DNA of 64,000 nucleotides from Meandrina meandrites (taxonomy: Eukaryota > Cnidaria > Anthozoa > Scleractinia > Meandrinidae): the NCBI GenBank assembly GCA_963693305.1, contig OY855908.1, positions 4,392,501 through 4,456,500 of the forward strand, given 5' to 3'. The notes under the pieces are model-generated. The model was not told where the DNA came from. It made no database searches and worked only from the letters and a program-made list of their open reading frames with translations. The translations under genes and the position numbers were made by a program. Every line of letters begins with the position of its first letter. The first letter of the stretch is position 1. Shown here one piece after another: positions 12,190 through 23,700 of this stretch.

Positions 12190-15100
12190 CTATCTAAAAA
12201 ACAAATTCAGTGTATTTTCGTAAACCGTTTCCGCGAGTGACTGCACATCTTCTCCTCGACTTTCTGCAACAACCTCTAACACTTGACTGCAAAAAAAAGC
12301 AAATAAAGAAAAATCAGTTCTCAAGAACCTCGAGTAAAGTAGTTCTATTTGAAATAAAAAAGAATCGGAGGCAGTACTATGCTCGATTACCAGCCGCTGT
12401 TTCGGAAATGAGCCCGCGCTAAGACCGAACTCGAGAGGACGGCGGAAATCCAGCCTAAAGCACTGTACTTCGCTTAAAAATTCATTGGGTTATACGAAAT
12501 AAAGAATTAAGAAGCAAAGATGAGACGAAAGTGAAACAGTGTGATAAGCAGTGTGACAGACGATGCAGTTCTTTCTGGTATCACCCAGTCTCCACGTTCC
12601 ACAGGCAAGGATGACGTTTGGGAAGCCTGTGGTACTTACATGATGTTCGCGGGCTCATTGCGTCCTTTGACACAAAGTCCAGCCTCCCACTTCTCTTTCT
12701 TTCTACTTTCAAACTTTGTTTTTACGTGTTTAAAGCCGGCATGAGTGGGACGAATGTCACACCAAGGTGCATCTAAACGGCGAGATAAAGAAAAGTAAAA
12801 TTAATAACAAGAGTTAAAGGGGCTGTGTCGCAGATTTTTTGAACAGCCAAAATTATACTTGTGTTGTAGGTAACCTAAAAAATAATGGTGCATTTTTGTT
12901 AATGAACAATTGCTATATTAGAGCACTGAAACTGCTAACAAGTGTCTTTGACTGCGGATGGCTTGGATGGAAATGGATTACAACTTGAAAAATTGACGCT
13001 AAACTTTTCAGGTTGTTTCCGCACGTCTTCAAGAAAAATCGATATTTAGAGCTGTGGCTTGATTTCTCTACGCAAATTAAGGTTATATTTTCCTTTAGAT
13101 GTTATATTTTTCATGGGTTAAGTTGCCTACCAATAATGACAAAAAATTCGCGAAATCACCGTGACATTGCTCCTTTAAGTAAACAAGTAAAAGAGGAAGC
13201 ATTCTTCAGTAAGACACTACCTCTCTGGAACCTCTTTTTTCATTCGCCTGCTGTAAACACTACCTCTATTGTTATTCAGGGTTAGGGGCATTGTTATGAC
13301 TTGTTATCTATTGTTTTAAGAACCAATGAAGTAACTCGTTCCGAGAGGTAGTGGGCGACCCGCATTCTTGTAGGCTATTACCCAAGCTTCCCTTCTCGCT
13401 AGTTTATTACGTCATACTTCAGAAGTATGGCGTCATACGCCACTCGAAACCAAAATCAAGCCGAAGAGGGAAAGCCTGGGAAAAGACTCTCGATATCTCC
13501 CAAGAAACAGCTGTTAAAGTGTTCTCGAAGTAATTCAGGTTCCCGCTCCTTCAAATTCTTTCGTGTTTCCCGCCTCTTTGTACTTTTCCATTGCAAATAT
13601 TGCGGTTCTCACACTTGGCAAATCTTACTTCCCGTCCTCTCTTAAACCGTTCTCCGTAGAGCCGCCCCTGTACTCCTAGGTCCCCTTCTGCTGTCTCGCT
13701 ACTCTACTATCTTTTTAGCGCCAGAATAAATGATAACCACACAAGGTTGCGCACAATATAACACAAGAAAGAAGCCTTTTTTTAAAAGAATGTTCCTCAC
13801 CTGTTTCAAGCAGCAACCTGTCAGAGGGAATTGTTTTCATGACTTCAATGTTGTCTTCTGTTTTCAACGAACTACAACAACAAAAAGAAAATCTTGTCTA
13901 ACTGATCAACCAACTCACCCTTTCCAACAGTTTGCTAAAAACAAATCTAGTCGGAAATTTGTATTCCTCAACAGACATACCAGCCTGTGATCCCAATATA
14001 TAAACCCTGAGCCAGATAATCCGATGCCTCTTCTTTCGTGCCAGTGAAGCAGTGAGCCTGAAAATGAAATAGAAAGTTAAGGAACTATATACGCTGCTTC
14101 TAACTTCACCTTCAAATCGAAAAACCACCCTCTACCTACCACTGCTACCAACTATAGTAAAATAGGGTTACAAAACACCGAATGGCAAATACAAGAAATA
14201 AAAATAATTTGATGTCAATGTCATGTTATGTAAACGTAATCAATATTGATAGAGATGTAATGCCCATCATGTCAGGAACGTGGGACATTGATGGGAATCA
14301 AACCCATGGCCTCCCGAACACCAGGTGGGCGCTCTGTCCACTGAACTACAGGGTTCATATGTGTGTGACACGCGTCCTGCATACTACTTGGATCAGCAAT
14401 GGTTTATCTTTGTCCCACGCTCGTGACATGATGAACATTAAATCTTTTTCATTTCACTACCGAGCTTAAAATTTTACCATCTGTCTTTAGTATCAGTATA
14501 GTCAATCACATGGGTTTGCTTTGCTAACATTACGAAAACGTGTGTTACCGTGAGATAAAAGTTTTAAAATGTTTAATGCGATATTTGCTACAAACTCCGT
14601 CAGAATTAAGGCAACCTCTCAGTCTCTGAATAGAAAAATTAGATCATTAGACCACTTGACCCGTTATCGGGCACAAGAAACTAAGTGATAGCACTTACCA
14701 CACCACCAACAAATCTATCCCTATTTCGTCTGATGATGTCTGCAAGAAACACAGCGGAACCAATGATCTAGTACATTTTGCAAGACCGAAGTATTACGTG
14801 ACTGGCAGAGAGGTGGAAATGTTTGGGTTTTCTAACTGCTTGACCAATCAAAACGTAAGTTAGAGCGGTTTTCACACGAGTGTCGAAAGTAATTCGCGTT
14901 TGGTTTTGCATTACTTCGCTTAGTGATTGGTTTGAAAATCTCGCGCCACTTTCTCATCCAATCAGAAGTAAAACCCAATTGAAAGCAATCGTGACTCGCT
15001 CGCACACGTTTTCCCGCGCTTCGTAGCGGCTTCCTGTCTTTACTTCGAGTTTTAATTGGTTCACTGGATTGCCTGTGTGTTTTATGAATGGACAGAGTGG

Positions 15101-18100
15101 TCAATTTGGAGACAAGATGCATAACTGTAAGTACAACATACCCAGCCTGCCGAAAGGACTGACATTGCAGGTCATTGCAAATTAACATTTTGTTAATGAA
15201 TAGAACCTTCTTTGCCAGTTCGGTTCAACGATTACTGGTAGACGGTAGTCGCACTAACACACTTACAAGACGATATTTTACACTGCTAATAATAGGATTA
15301 CTAAACGCTTGTGAAAGCCGTGTTTAATCAGGCTAGCTTTCGGTCAAAGCAAGTTACAAACTTAAGTCTTGGTTACACTGTATGTTATGAGCACGTCATT
15401 AAGGCATCTAGTCGTGCTGGCGCCGGTTGTTGAAAAACTAGCCAGGCTATCGACTGGATAGTAATTTATCTGGTGGATAGCGTATGCTTTGAACAACTTG
15501 TTTGATATAATTATGTTTGTTTGCCTACCAATGAAATCCTGATGTGCACTTCTTGAATGTAGAAACATTGGCAACTTAGTTTCTTCAGCTAATTGGAACT
15601 GTTTCTCGAAATACCTAAAATGAAAATAAAAAAACACATCAAGATCAGATATGTCCAGGATTAAACGCTAATGAGATGCACTTTCGTTATGATATGCATC
15701 ACAAAGTGTACTCATTAATAAAAGTTCACCAAAACACACCAAATTCTGTCAAATATGAAGTACTTGAATGTGAACCAATACTGGCATTCAATCCTGGACA
15801 TAAGTGATTTCTCCAACTTCCAAGAGAAATGAAAACTGGTTCAAGAAAACAGGATTTCGAGAAATCGTGAGGGAAGGGAAACGACTTTCGGTTCAAGTCA
15901 TCGGAAGGTTAAAAAATTTCACTGTAATTTTAAAATTTTCTCGCTTACTTTAATTGAACTTCCTTTGGACAAAAGTGGGTCCGGTCATAATCTAAGAACA
16001 CAGAAGCAAAGACAGAGAAGTGTTCATAAACAACAGTGACATAACAAAGTTCGTTCACACACATACAAATGTAAACTATTACTGGAACTGTAATACTCCT
16101 GGTCACATAATGCTATGAAAAACCGGGATAAGCTCCGGCAAGATGGATCTCATTGCCCCGATACAGAATTTTATCTCATGCCCCAGCCCGACTGACAGTG
16201 TAAGCAGAAATAACATGCTCATCTATCACTCTTGATCAGGGAATGTCAGAGATTAATAAATTTGCTGCTTACTTTAAATAACAAGTTGTAATGTGTTCAG
16301 TTGTGAGTTAATACTGTTCATTAGACAAAGAGAACTGATGGTAGACAATAAATAGACAGTCTAATCTCCATCACATGTACTTACCCAAACCACATTCACC
16401 TACAGCTACAACTTTTCCTTTATTTTCCTGTGCAACAGCAATAAGTCGCTGAAGATAGTCATTTGGGTCTTGCCCGTCTTGTTCAAATTCTCTGCAGCGA
16501 GTGGGATGACACCCAACAGTGCAGTGAAAAGACTCTATACAAGGCAGAAGACAATGAAGTGATTATTGGTTGTTCAGTTTCTGCAGGGATATTTAAAGAG
16601 TCCCAACTAAGGTTCATCAGTGTTGACACTTGCATCCACCGTTGACTAAAAAGATACTCTCTTACTAAGAGGGTCGTACAGGGGTATTCTCGTGACGCGT
16701 GATTAGCTGATTTTATTTTCTGTGGAACATGAATTTAATAAATTTATTCTTCGTGACCCGTGACTGCAAGGTTTTGCGTGACACATGAAGAGATTGAATT
16801 AATAACCGATATTCGTGATTTCACCACTTTATTGACTTTATGTGACCTCCGTACAATTATCGTAACGTCAAACACTCTTTGTAGAGTAAGAACAGGATAA
16901 AAGAGTTTGTTTCTTTCTTATTTTCATAATTTCTTAATCAATTTTGATTTCTTCAAACACTATTTGTAGCGTAAGAACAGGATAAAAGAGTACATATTTT
17001 CGTGATTCGGGAAAATGAAATTTCAATATCCGTGATCCGTGATTCGTCATTTTTTTCGTCCGTGAATCATGCCAGAGACCCCCTCTGTACGACCCTCTAC
17101 TAAGCCGGTCAGCGCTTGAAAGAAGACATCACATAAAAGTCAGTGGAAAGAAAAAATAATTCTTAACTGACCTTTTGTTTTTGCAAGCTCCAATGCATTG
17201 TGACTCTCAGACAAATTTCCTGCTGTAATTATCATCTACAACAGAAACAAAGATTCAATGTGAGGTTTACATCCACAACTTGTTTAGGGCTAGCAGGAAT
17301 GAGTAACACCACCTTGCAGACTCCACTGACTTCCAACATGGTAATGTCTCACCCCTTAATTAAGTAAACCAAACTTTTCAGTTGTGTAGTTTTGGGGGCT
17401 GGTTGTTTGTCCTATTGCTCTCTTGGAGAGTAGTAATTAAGCCATTCATGAAAGGTCTTGTGAGATGGCTGCTTCCCAACCACCAAAACTTTTGTCAGTC
17501 AATTGCATCACCTTTTGTACCCCTGTGTCAGTTGCTCTCTTCAGAACCTCTGTGAAGTCATCTGAAAAAAGAAATAATTAGAGAGGCATTTTTAATTAGT
17601 AGCTTTGTAGCTGTTAACAATTACAGTTTCTAGATTAAGGGTGCATTTTGAATTAACTGATATAGGAGAATTAGGGCTGTCCTGAGAGGGATTTTATTTA
17701 AATATTTTTCAACTTAACTGTATAGATATGATGAACTGTCTAATGTTTTCTTTAAAGAGAGAAATTTTTCAAACACTTCTATCCTTAGGATGGTTTTGGA
17801 TGTCAAATTCCTGAGCCAAGGCTCACTGAAAGACAGTTCTTAGGACCAGACTTGCCTTTATGAGCTTGCTTTCCATGATAAATTCCTTTGAACATAGAAT
17901 CTATGACAAAATACAAGGTTTTTTGCACATTAGTAACTTGATACTCAGACATACAAGGGGGTTGATGCAAACCCCACCTAAGGTTATTTGTTTAATAAGA
18001 CAAATTAAAAATATTTTTTGCATAAGAAGATACAAAATGAAGCCCAAAGGCTAATGTTATGTAAAAAATTATGTACCAATTCTGCAAAACTGGCAAGATG

Positions 18101-20020
18101 AGGAATAAGCTAAAAAAGACGAAATTTGGCAAGACCTTCACTGATGTCAAAATGTAGTTGCCATGGCAATGTTTAAAATCATGGATACACAAAATGAGAC
18201 ATGTTGGCAAGGAAGGAATGAACAGCTCAGTACTGAAAGTTTTAGCATCACAATCCCTTTTTTCAAAATTGTAAAGAAGAAGAAAACTTTCAGGAGGATA
18301 CCACCCTCCTTCACCCTCCTTGCTAGCCTGCGTAGCTGGCGGGATTAGCCAAGCCCCTCGCTGTTTGGCGGCCAAGACCAAAGCATGCGCCCGCAAAAAA
18401 AAAGCACTAGCTCGCGACATTCCGCCAGCTATGCAGGCTACCTCCTTGCATTAATAGGCCATTTTACATTTGTTTGCTCAGTGACCTGGCCTTTGAATGG
18501 TGGCGAGGCTGGAGTTGACCTTGCGTTGATACAAACCTCACTGCTTTTGTTTTGTAAATCAAGTTTGCATTTACATGAGAAAGCAGTGAGGTTTGTATCA
18601 ATGCAAGGTCACCTCCAGCCTTGCTACCATTCAAAGGCCAGGTCACTGAGCAGACAACCGTAAAATGGCCTATTAATACTCACACAAAACTTTTTAGCTT
18701 GTTGTTTCAAGTCTTAACATTTACTCAGACACTACCAAATTTTTGGGGCGGCAATGGAGAGCAGACTGGTGGAATTCATCTAGGACAGGAAGGAGATGGG
18801 AAGTCTACAGGAGGGTCAGCAGGTGCACAAGATCAAAAAAATAGGATATGTTACAGGTCAAATTTGAATCCAGGTAAAAATTGAATTTCCTTTGTTTTTG
18901 ACTCATTATCATATAGTATTATAAGTACCAAGCAAAGGAAGTTCAAAACCAACCTAGGTTGAAATCATTTTAACCTGGAATCAAATTTAACCTGTAACAG
19001 ATATGCCAGAAGATGGAGAAAATGAATGCATAAATTCAATAAAAATGTATATTAGATAATTAGTTTGTGATTTGTAAAATTTAGTAATTTATTATTTATT
19101 TGTTGATTATTTTAATTAAAAACCAGACATTGGGAGGGTAGGGTATCAGAAGCAGGAGAGAGGTACAGGGAAAGCAGGAACTTCTGATACCCCACCCCCA
19201 CCCATCCCCCCTACCCCCAGCTGTTGCAAACAAGTGAGTAATTAACAATTATTCACCAAAGTGGAGGTGTATAGTGGTGGATTTTTACCAAGCTGCATTT
19301 TTTACCACTTCCACCAACACTGAGGTGAACAATGGTACTTCTGGTATATTTAGCAATTATTCCACAAGCGCGCATTGGATATGAGATGGTAGATAGCCAA
19401 CGAGGCGTGTAGTGCCGAGTTGGCTATAACGATCTCATATCCAACAAGCGCAAGTGGAATAATTGTTTTATTAAAAACGCCCAAAAGAATTGCAAATATT
19501 TGAGCTCCCCAGCTGTTTTCATTGTCGCATAACGGCTACGATATTTGTGGTCAATGGTATTTGAGCTCATATACCATTGCCTGTTAACCAATCAAAACTC
19601 AGGAATTGCAACATACCATTGCTAGTTTTTAATTAACAGGTATCCACACAAGCTGACTACACGCCGGACACTCCGACAGAAACATTTACTTTCGGTAACT
19701 GAGGCTAAAGGGGAAACCATTTTGTTTCTCTTAGGCTGCTCGGAGGTGAATAGTGCTTTACTAATCACCTTCGAGTTAAACAATCAGAACGTGCGACAAG
19801 CACTGTTCAAGTTGAGTTTAAGCTTACCTGTTAAATTCACTCCGATGTCTTTGAAGATAAGTTGCGAATAAAAATGTGCATTGAAAATATTAGTTGACCC
19901 TTTTCATACAGCAAACACATAACAAAATAACGTCAAAAGCTAGGCATCAAAAAAGACAAAGGATTTAAATGGAAATCAGAAATAAAACAGACCGATGAAA
20001 CGAAGCGAACTGGCCGCCAT
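12190..20020 (-). CDS. TATDN1: TatD-type metal-dependent nuclease (TATDN1 orthologue)
   Basis: Thirteen exons in transcript order: 20020-19993, 19848-19828, 17900-17856, 17561-17512, 17235-17172, 16534-16385, 15991-15949, 15614-15529, 14739-14699, 14057-13981, 13871-13801, 12772-12640, 12286-12190. They total 906 nt, 301 aa plus TAG; human TATDN1 is about the same length. The start is ATG in an AAGATGGCGGCC context. Recognisable blocks are FIDIGVNLTD, GCHPTRC, GECGLD (Glu116), FLHSR (His153), AHCFTGT (His178), IGITGC, LLLETDAPWC (Asp226) and RNEPANII. These carry the usual TatD metal-binding positions. The family cleaves DNA with divalent metal and is linked to DNA-fragmentation or repair roles. 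Exon 2 is only 21 nt, and the intron after exon 3 uses a GC donor (AAAG|GCAAGT). Introns host several foldback elements. Divergent from PLXDC copy 1 across about 0.76 kb. Confidence 0.94.
12818..13174. mobile_element. TTAA-flanked MITE in TATDN1 intron 11
   Basis: 357 bp between two TTAA tetranucleotides, with imperfect inverted ends AGGGGCTGTGTCGC and AGGAGCAATGTCAC. It has no coding capacity. TTAA targeting suggests the piggyBac or Kolobok superfamily (inference). Same terminal style as the element at 47872-48236. Confidence 0.7.
13427..13531 (+). CDS. Candidate isolated exon antisense inside TATDN1 intron
   Basis: ATG in an acceptable context, followed by 34 codons of protein-like composition ([20 protein letters not shown], then [12 protein letters not shown]), then a possible GTAATT donor. 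No homologue is recognised and no partner exon was found. It may be a captured exon or chance. Low confidence. Confidence 0.2.
14253..14445 (-). mobile_element. tRNA-like sequence held between 35-bp inverted repeats
   Basis: Arms 14253-14287 and 14411-14445 (core ATCATGTCA...GTGGGACA) are inverted copies with few mismatches. Between them, on the - strand, lie an A-box-like TAGTTCAGTGG and a B-box-like GGTTTGATTCC. The anticodon-loop position reads CTGGTGT. The acceptor stem does not pair, so this is a tRNA-derived element, not a functional tRNA. It sits in TATDN1 intron 9. Confidence 0.6.
14860..15100. repeat. CCAATCA-rich dispersed repeat (probable)
   Basis: Contains TTTGGTTTTGCATTACTTCG, TGATTGGTTTG, CCAATCAGAAGT and TTTTCCCGCGCTTCG-type motifs, which are recognisable as a repeat style of cnidarian DNA. 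The boundaries are uncertain and no second copy occurs in the window. Confidence 0.4.
16669..17097. mobile_element. MITE with GAGGGTCGTACAG ends
   Basis: 429 bp with inverted ends GAGGGTCGTACAG and CTGTACGACCCTC, flanked by TACTAA on both sides (probable 6-bp target duplication). It contains an internal direct repeat of about 38 bp (AGAACAGGATAAAAGAGT twice) and repeated CGTGATYCGTGA motifs. Lies in TATDN1 intron 5. Confidence 0.7.
18324..18440. mobile_element. Small foldback, TAGCCTGCGTAGCTGGCGG ends
   Basis: Inverted 19-bp ends with one mismatch enclose about 80 bp. Similar TAGCCTGCGTAGC ends occur at 28735-28894. Confidence 0.65.
18451..18676. mobile_element. Near-perfect foldback, TAGGCCATTTTAC ends
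   Basis: Arms of about 95 bp are almost perfect inverted copies (TAGGCCATTTTAC, then GACCTGGCCTTTGAATGGT, ending GGTTTGTATCAA) around a short AT-rich loop. TTAA abuts both ends. It would form a long hairpin in the TATDN1 transcript and carries no gene. Confidence 0.75.
18847..19003. mobile_element. Foldback with ATATGTTACAGGT ends
   Basis: The left end TTACAGGTCAAATTTGAATC mirrors the right end, which ends AAATTTAACCTGTAAC. Further inside, CTTTG and AACCTAGGTT segments also pair. Coding content is absent. Confidence 0.55.
19350..19634. mobile_element. Dispersed hairpin element, copy b
   Basis: Same family as 57861-58116. The internal inverted pair GGATATGAGATGGTAGATAG / GTTGGCTATAACGATCTCAT can form a stem. 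It appears nested in another element whose GGAGGTGAATAGT-type ends lie at about 19228 and 19742. Confidence 0.7.
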
Positions 20021-20784
20021 CTTGCGAATCATGAATTCTGATATACTCTATGTCATGTTACACGAAGAAAATTTGACCGCTGATGTTACGTTGTGCAGAT
20101 GCCCAAGATTGAAAAGACGCCCAGGGAGCTCGCCCAGGGACGGGTCCCTAAGGAGAAGTGTAGCTACTCCCCGCAGCTCGGCTTGGAGACAGCTTGGAAT
20201 TGTTTATACGGTGAGTCCTGTAATCTGCTTTTGATGATAGCATTCTACTCGATTTTTATCCGCAATGTAGAAGCTAGAAAGGCCATACCGTAGTTCAGTG
20301 TCTTAATCGATCGCAGGTTTGTTTTTCTAGCAGAAAATTTGCTTCCTCACGTCCTGTTCTCGAAAAGGTCTTCTCGTGTGGGCTTATGTAATTCTGTGTT
20401 TGTACATGTAAGCTTATGCTATTTTTATGCGCTTTTCCTCGGCTAAGGAAAGAACGATTTTCCTAACAACCAGATGAGTGCAGGTGTCAAATGACAGGAA
20501 CAAGAAATGAACGAGACATATTCTTTGAAAGTCATTGATATTGAGATGCGGATGTTCCTGTCTCGATTTAGCGAAGTTTGTGCTAACAAAACTTGTAAAG
20601 AAGCCGGTGACTCTAATATTTAACCTGCAGAAAAACAAGACGATATTTCTGCAGCTATACCTGTGTGCTAATATTTGGTCAATTTGTTTTCAAGTATTTT
20701 AGTTCAGTTGCATAGCAGCGGAGGCTTGCTGACGCATCTTCCAGAAATAGTTTTATTTGTGCTGTGTCGTCGGAGCCACACGCT
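20021..20784. promoter_or_regulatory. Divergent promoter interval, TATDN1 / PLXDC copy 1
   Basis: The start codons of the - strand TATDN1 gene and the + strand PLXDC-like gene are 764 bp apart, so both promoters must lie here or overlap it. No core promoter motif was located with confidence. Part of the segment just before the PLXDC start (AGAAATAGTTTTATTT) is repeated upstream of copy 2 near 40078, so the duplication included 5' flank. Confidence 0.5.
20099..20210 (+). CDS. Candidate alternative first exon (112 nt)
   Basis: ATG directly after a possible acceptor (TTGTGCAG), 37 protein-like codons (MPKIEKTPRELAQGR, ending ETAWNCLY), then a consensus donor G|GTGAGT in phase 1. The PLXDC exon 2 acceptor is also phase 1, so the two could be joined; that product would lack the normal signal peptide. 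No homologue is recognised. It could be an unrelated exon. Confidence 0.3.
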
Positions 20785-23700
20785 ATGAAGTGCCTAGCTT
20801 TATTCCTGTTTGTTGGAGTTTTTCTGCCGTGTTTTTACCTCGAATGTAAAGGTAAGCTGGTATTAGAAGTCTTCTGAAGTGTACATAAAGTTAGATTTCG
20901 TTTTTCTTACGGAAGCTGTCATGATATTAATTCTCACGAAAATTGCATAACAACTTCGAAGAATTATTTTTTCATGTCAGAAGGGGATGGAATGACTAGG
21001 CTTTTTGACTTTATATAAGCTCCCTTTCGTATGTAAACATCTACGGTATCTTTAGTGAAAAAGACCCAATTAACTGAGGTGTTTTTAAAATAACATTTTT
21101 TTCTCCGTTAATTTATGCTAAAATAGTCAAGATTCCTTCTCGATCCTCCGGGGTGCAAAGAAAGTGTGCTTTGTTTGTGAATCATTCAGCTGGCATGTTT
21201 GTTTATTTGTCGCGGCCACAAAATCATGCAGGTTCTTTGACTGTTTTTTTAACAGTTCATCATAATGTTTTATATTTTGACATGTAAAACGTTGAACGAC
21301 ACATTTGCTTTTGTTTATCTTACAGCCTTCGAATATCGCGACTTGCGTCACAATGGCAGAAGTTCTTTGCTGGAGGTAGTAAACATTGTTGATCAAGTGC
21401 ATCATCACCGATCTAAAAGAGATCTTGCATTAACAAATCAAACCGATTGTCAGAATGCAAGCTTATCCTGTAAGGATACAACAAAGAAGGTCGGTGCCAG
21501 TTATTTTGCTATTAAACTCTCATTTGAATTTAATTATTTGTTAACAAATCTAAATTATCAATGCCAGAAAAACACTGGAAGAATTTTATTTCTAATAAGT
21601 TTTACATAGAATCACTCTTAATAATAACATGTAAAATTATATAGTCTCCAGCAAAAATGATATTTAATTATTATCAACAATTCTCAAACTCATTAATAAT
21701 TCATCTAATTAAAACAAAGGAAATCAGAACCATGAAGGCAGTTTGGAAATCTGATCTTAATTAGCATAGATTTTTATGATTTTATTTCTCCGTTTTCTCC
21801 GTAGTTTTAGTTTCGATTGAGAAGATATATCAAACACTCGAGAGTGTATCATCACATTTCCAAACACCTCAAAGTTCGTCAAAAAGACTCCGCTGTGCGT
21901 CGTATTTTCAACTCTCTTCTCGGTGTTTGGAAATGTGATGAAACACGCTCTCTCGTGTTTGATATATTACATCAAATATTATCCTATTAACAAAATTAGG
22001 ACCTCATCTCAGGATCCAAATGGAATGTTGTCAAAAAAGTATCATGAGTACCCATGAGATGTGGTACTCCATATTACCCCATTCTATGGGCCGCGGCTCA
22101 CTCAGGAACAGTACCCCTGAAGGGAACCCCCATATTAAAGGTGCATGTGATGAAACATTTTTCGTCATCAAGAATTTTGAGGGAAACTTTATTTTGGCCA
22201 GCTTATCTATAGAAAGATACTACCCACATCCTATATCAGTTGTGTGTGTGTGTGATGGGAGGGGGGGGGGGGTTGAATGTGAGGGCAAAAGCCCAGGAGA
22301 AAAGGGGCATGAGGTAGGAGAAGGTAAGAGAGGGTGGTTGCTGGGATTCCCAAGGTGGTATACATAGGAGCTAGGAAAAATTGAGAAAAACATTTTGTAA
22401 TATTTTGCAAAAGAAATGGGACACTGAACCACTTTGGAAAGGGGCAGGAACTAGGGATAAAAGGTATGGGAAGTGGCAGATTCAGATGCCTCTGTCTCCT
22501 TCCCCTCTCCTCTCCCCCCCCCCCCCCCCCCCATAACCTTTAGTCTAGAACCTTTGTGTTAGAGCTTTGTAAATTACAAATTTTCAGTACAATGCTTGAA
22601 TCATGGAGTAAAATGCTGACAAAGACAAATAAAGGAATTTCCCCTTATGGAAGTACTGTCAAGCCTCTTTAAATATGGTCACCAAATAGGGCAAAGCAGA
22701 GTGTCTGTGTAATGGAGGTGTATGTATTAGAGAAGTAGAGACTACCGGTACTAAAACATACATGTATGAATTCCAATTTCTCTGAGATCTAGTGAATTGT
22801 CCACAATATACATGTAGAAGTGTCCATATTATGGAGGTGTCTGTCCAGGGGGATCTAGACAGGATTTTAAGTGACAGGGATCAAAATCGAATATAATGGG
22901 AGCAAAAATCCAGACCAAAAAAACAAATCCCTGGACTAAAATGAATCCCCAATAATTCCACTGATGCAGAATTTCTGACCCCAGAAAGGGTTACATGATA
23001 TGACACAAAGAAGAACATTAGAAATTGATCATGTTTCTTTATTCATCATTGCCATATCTGAATTTATCTTTCCCTCATCTAGTTTATTTTTTCCTGCCAA
23101 AAAAAAAATTCTGGCATAAACAGTTTCAAACTTAAAGAAATCCTTTGATCATCCCCACCTGTCACTTAAAATGCTGAGTACCCCCCTTGGGGTGTCTATA
23201 CGGAGAGGTTCAACGGTGTATTAAGTCACACCTAACACAGCGCTGATTTGGTAAAGTCTGTATACGAGCCTAGGGGCCCATCAGGCCACAGCTTATCCCG
23301 GTCTCCATAGCATGAAGTGACTAGGAGTATTGCTACTCCCCCCTGGATGCGATGCTAGTCCATCGCAGGGCTACCCCCAGCAGTAAATTTGCCGGTACCC
23401 ATTTATACACCTGGGTGGAGAGAGGCACTATGAGAGTAAAGTATCTTGCCCAAGAACACAACGCAGTGCCCCGGCCAGTGCTCGAACCCTACCACCTGAT
23501 CCGGAGTCCAGCAGCGCTGATTTGCAAGTAGAAAATTATTCATTTTTATGTTCACCCTTCAAATCATGAGTTCTAATTTTTTTACTTCAGGAAAACCACA
23601 AATATTATGTATCACAAATTGTCAAAAATGGACAAGGTTATTGGGTAGATGTTCAAGGAAATCCCAAAAGTAAAGAACATCCTCACCTCTCAGACAGCTA

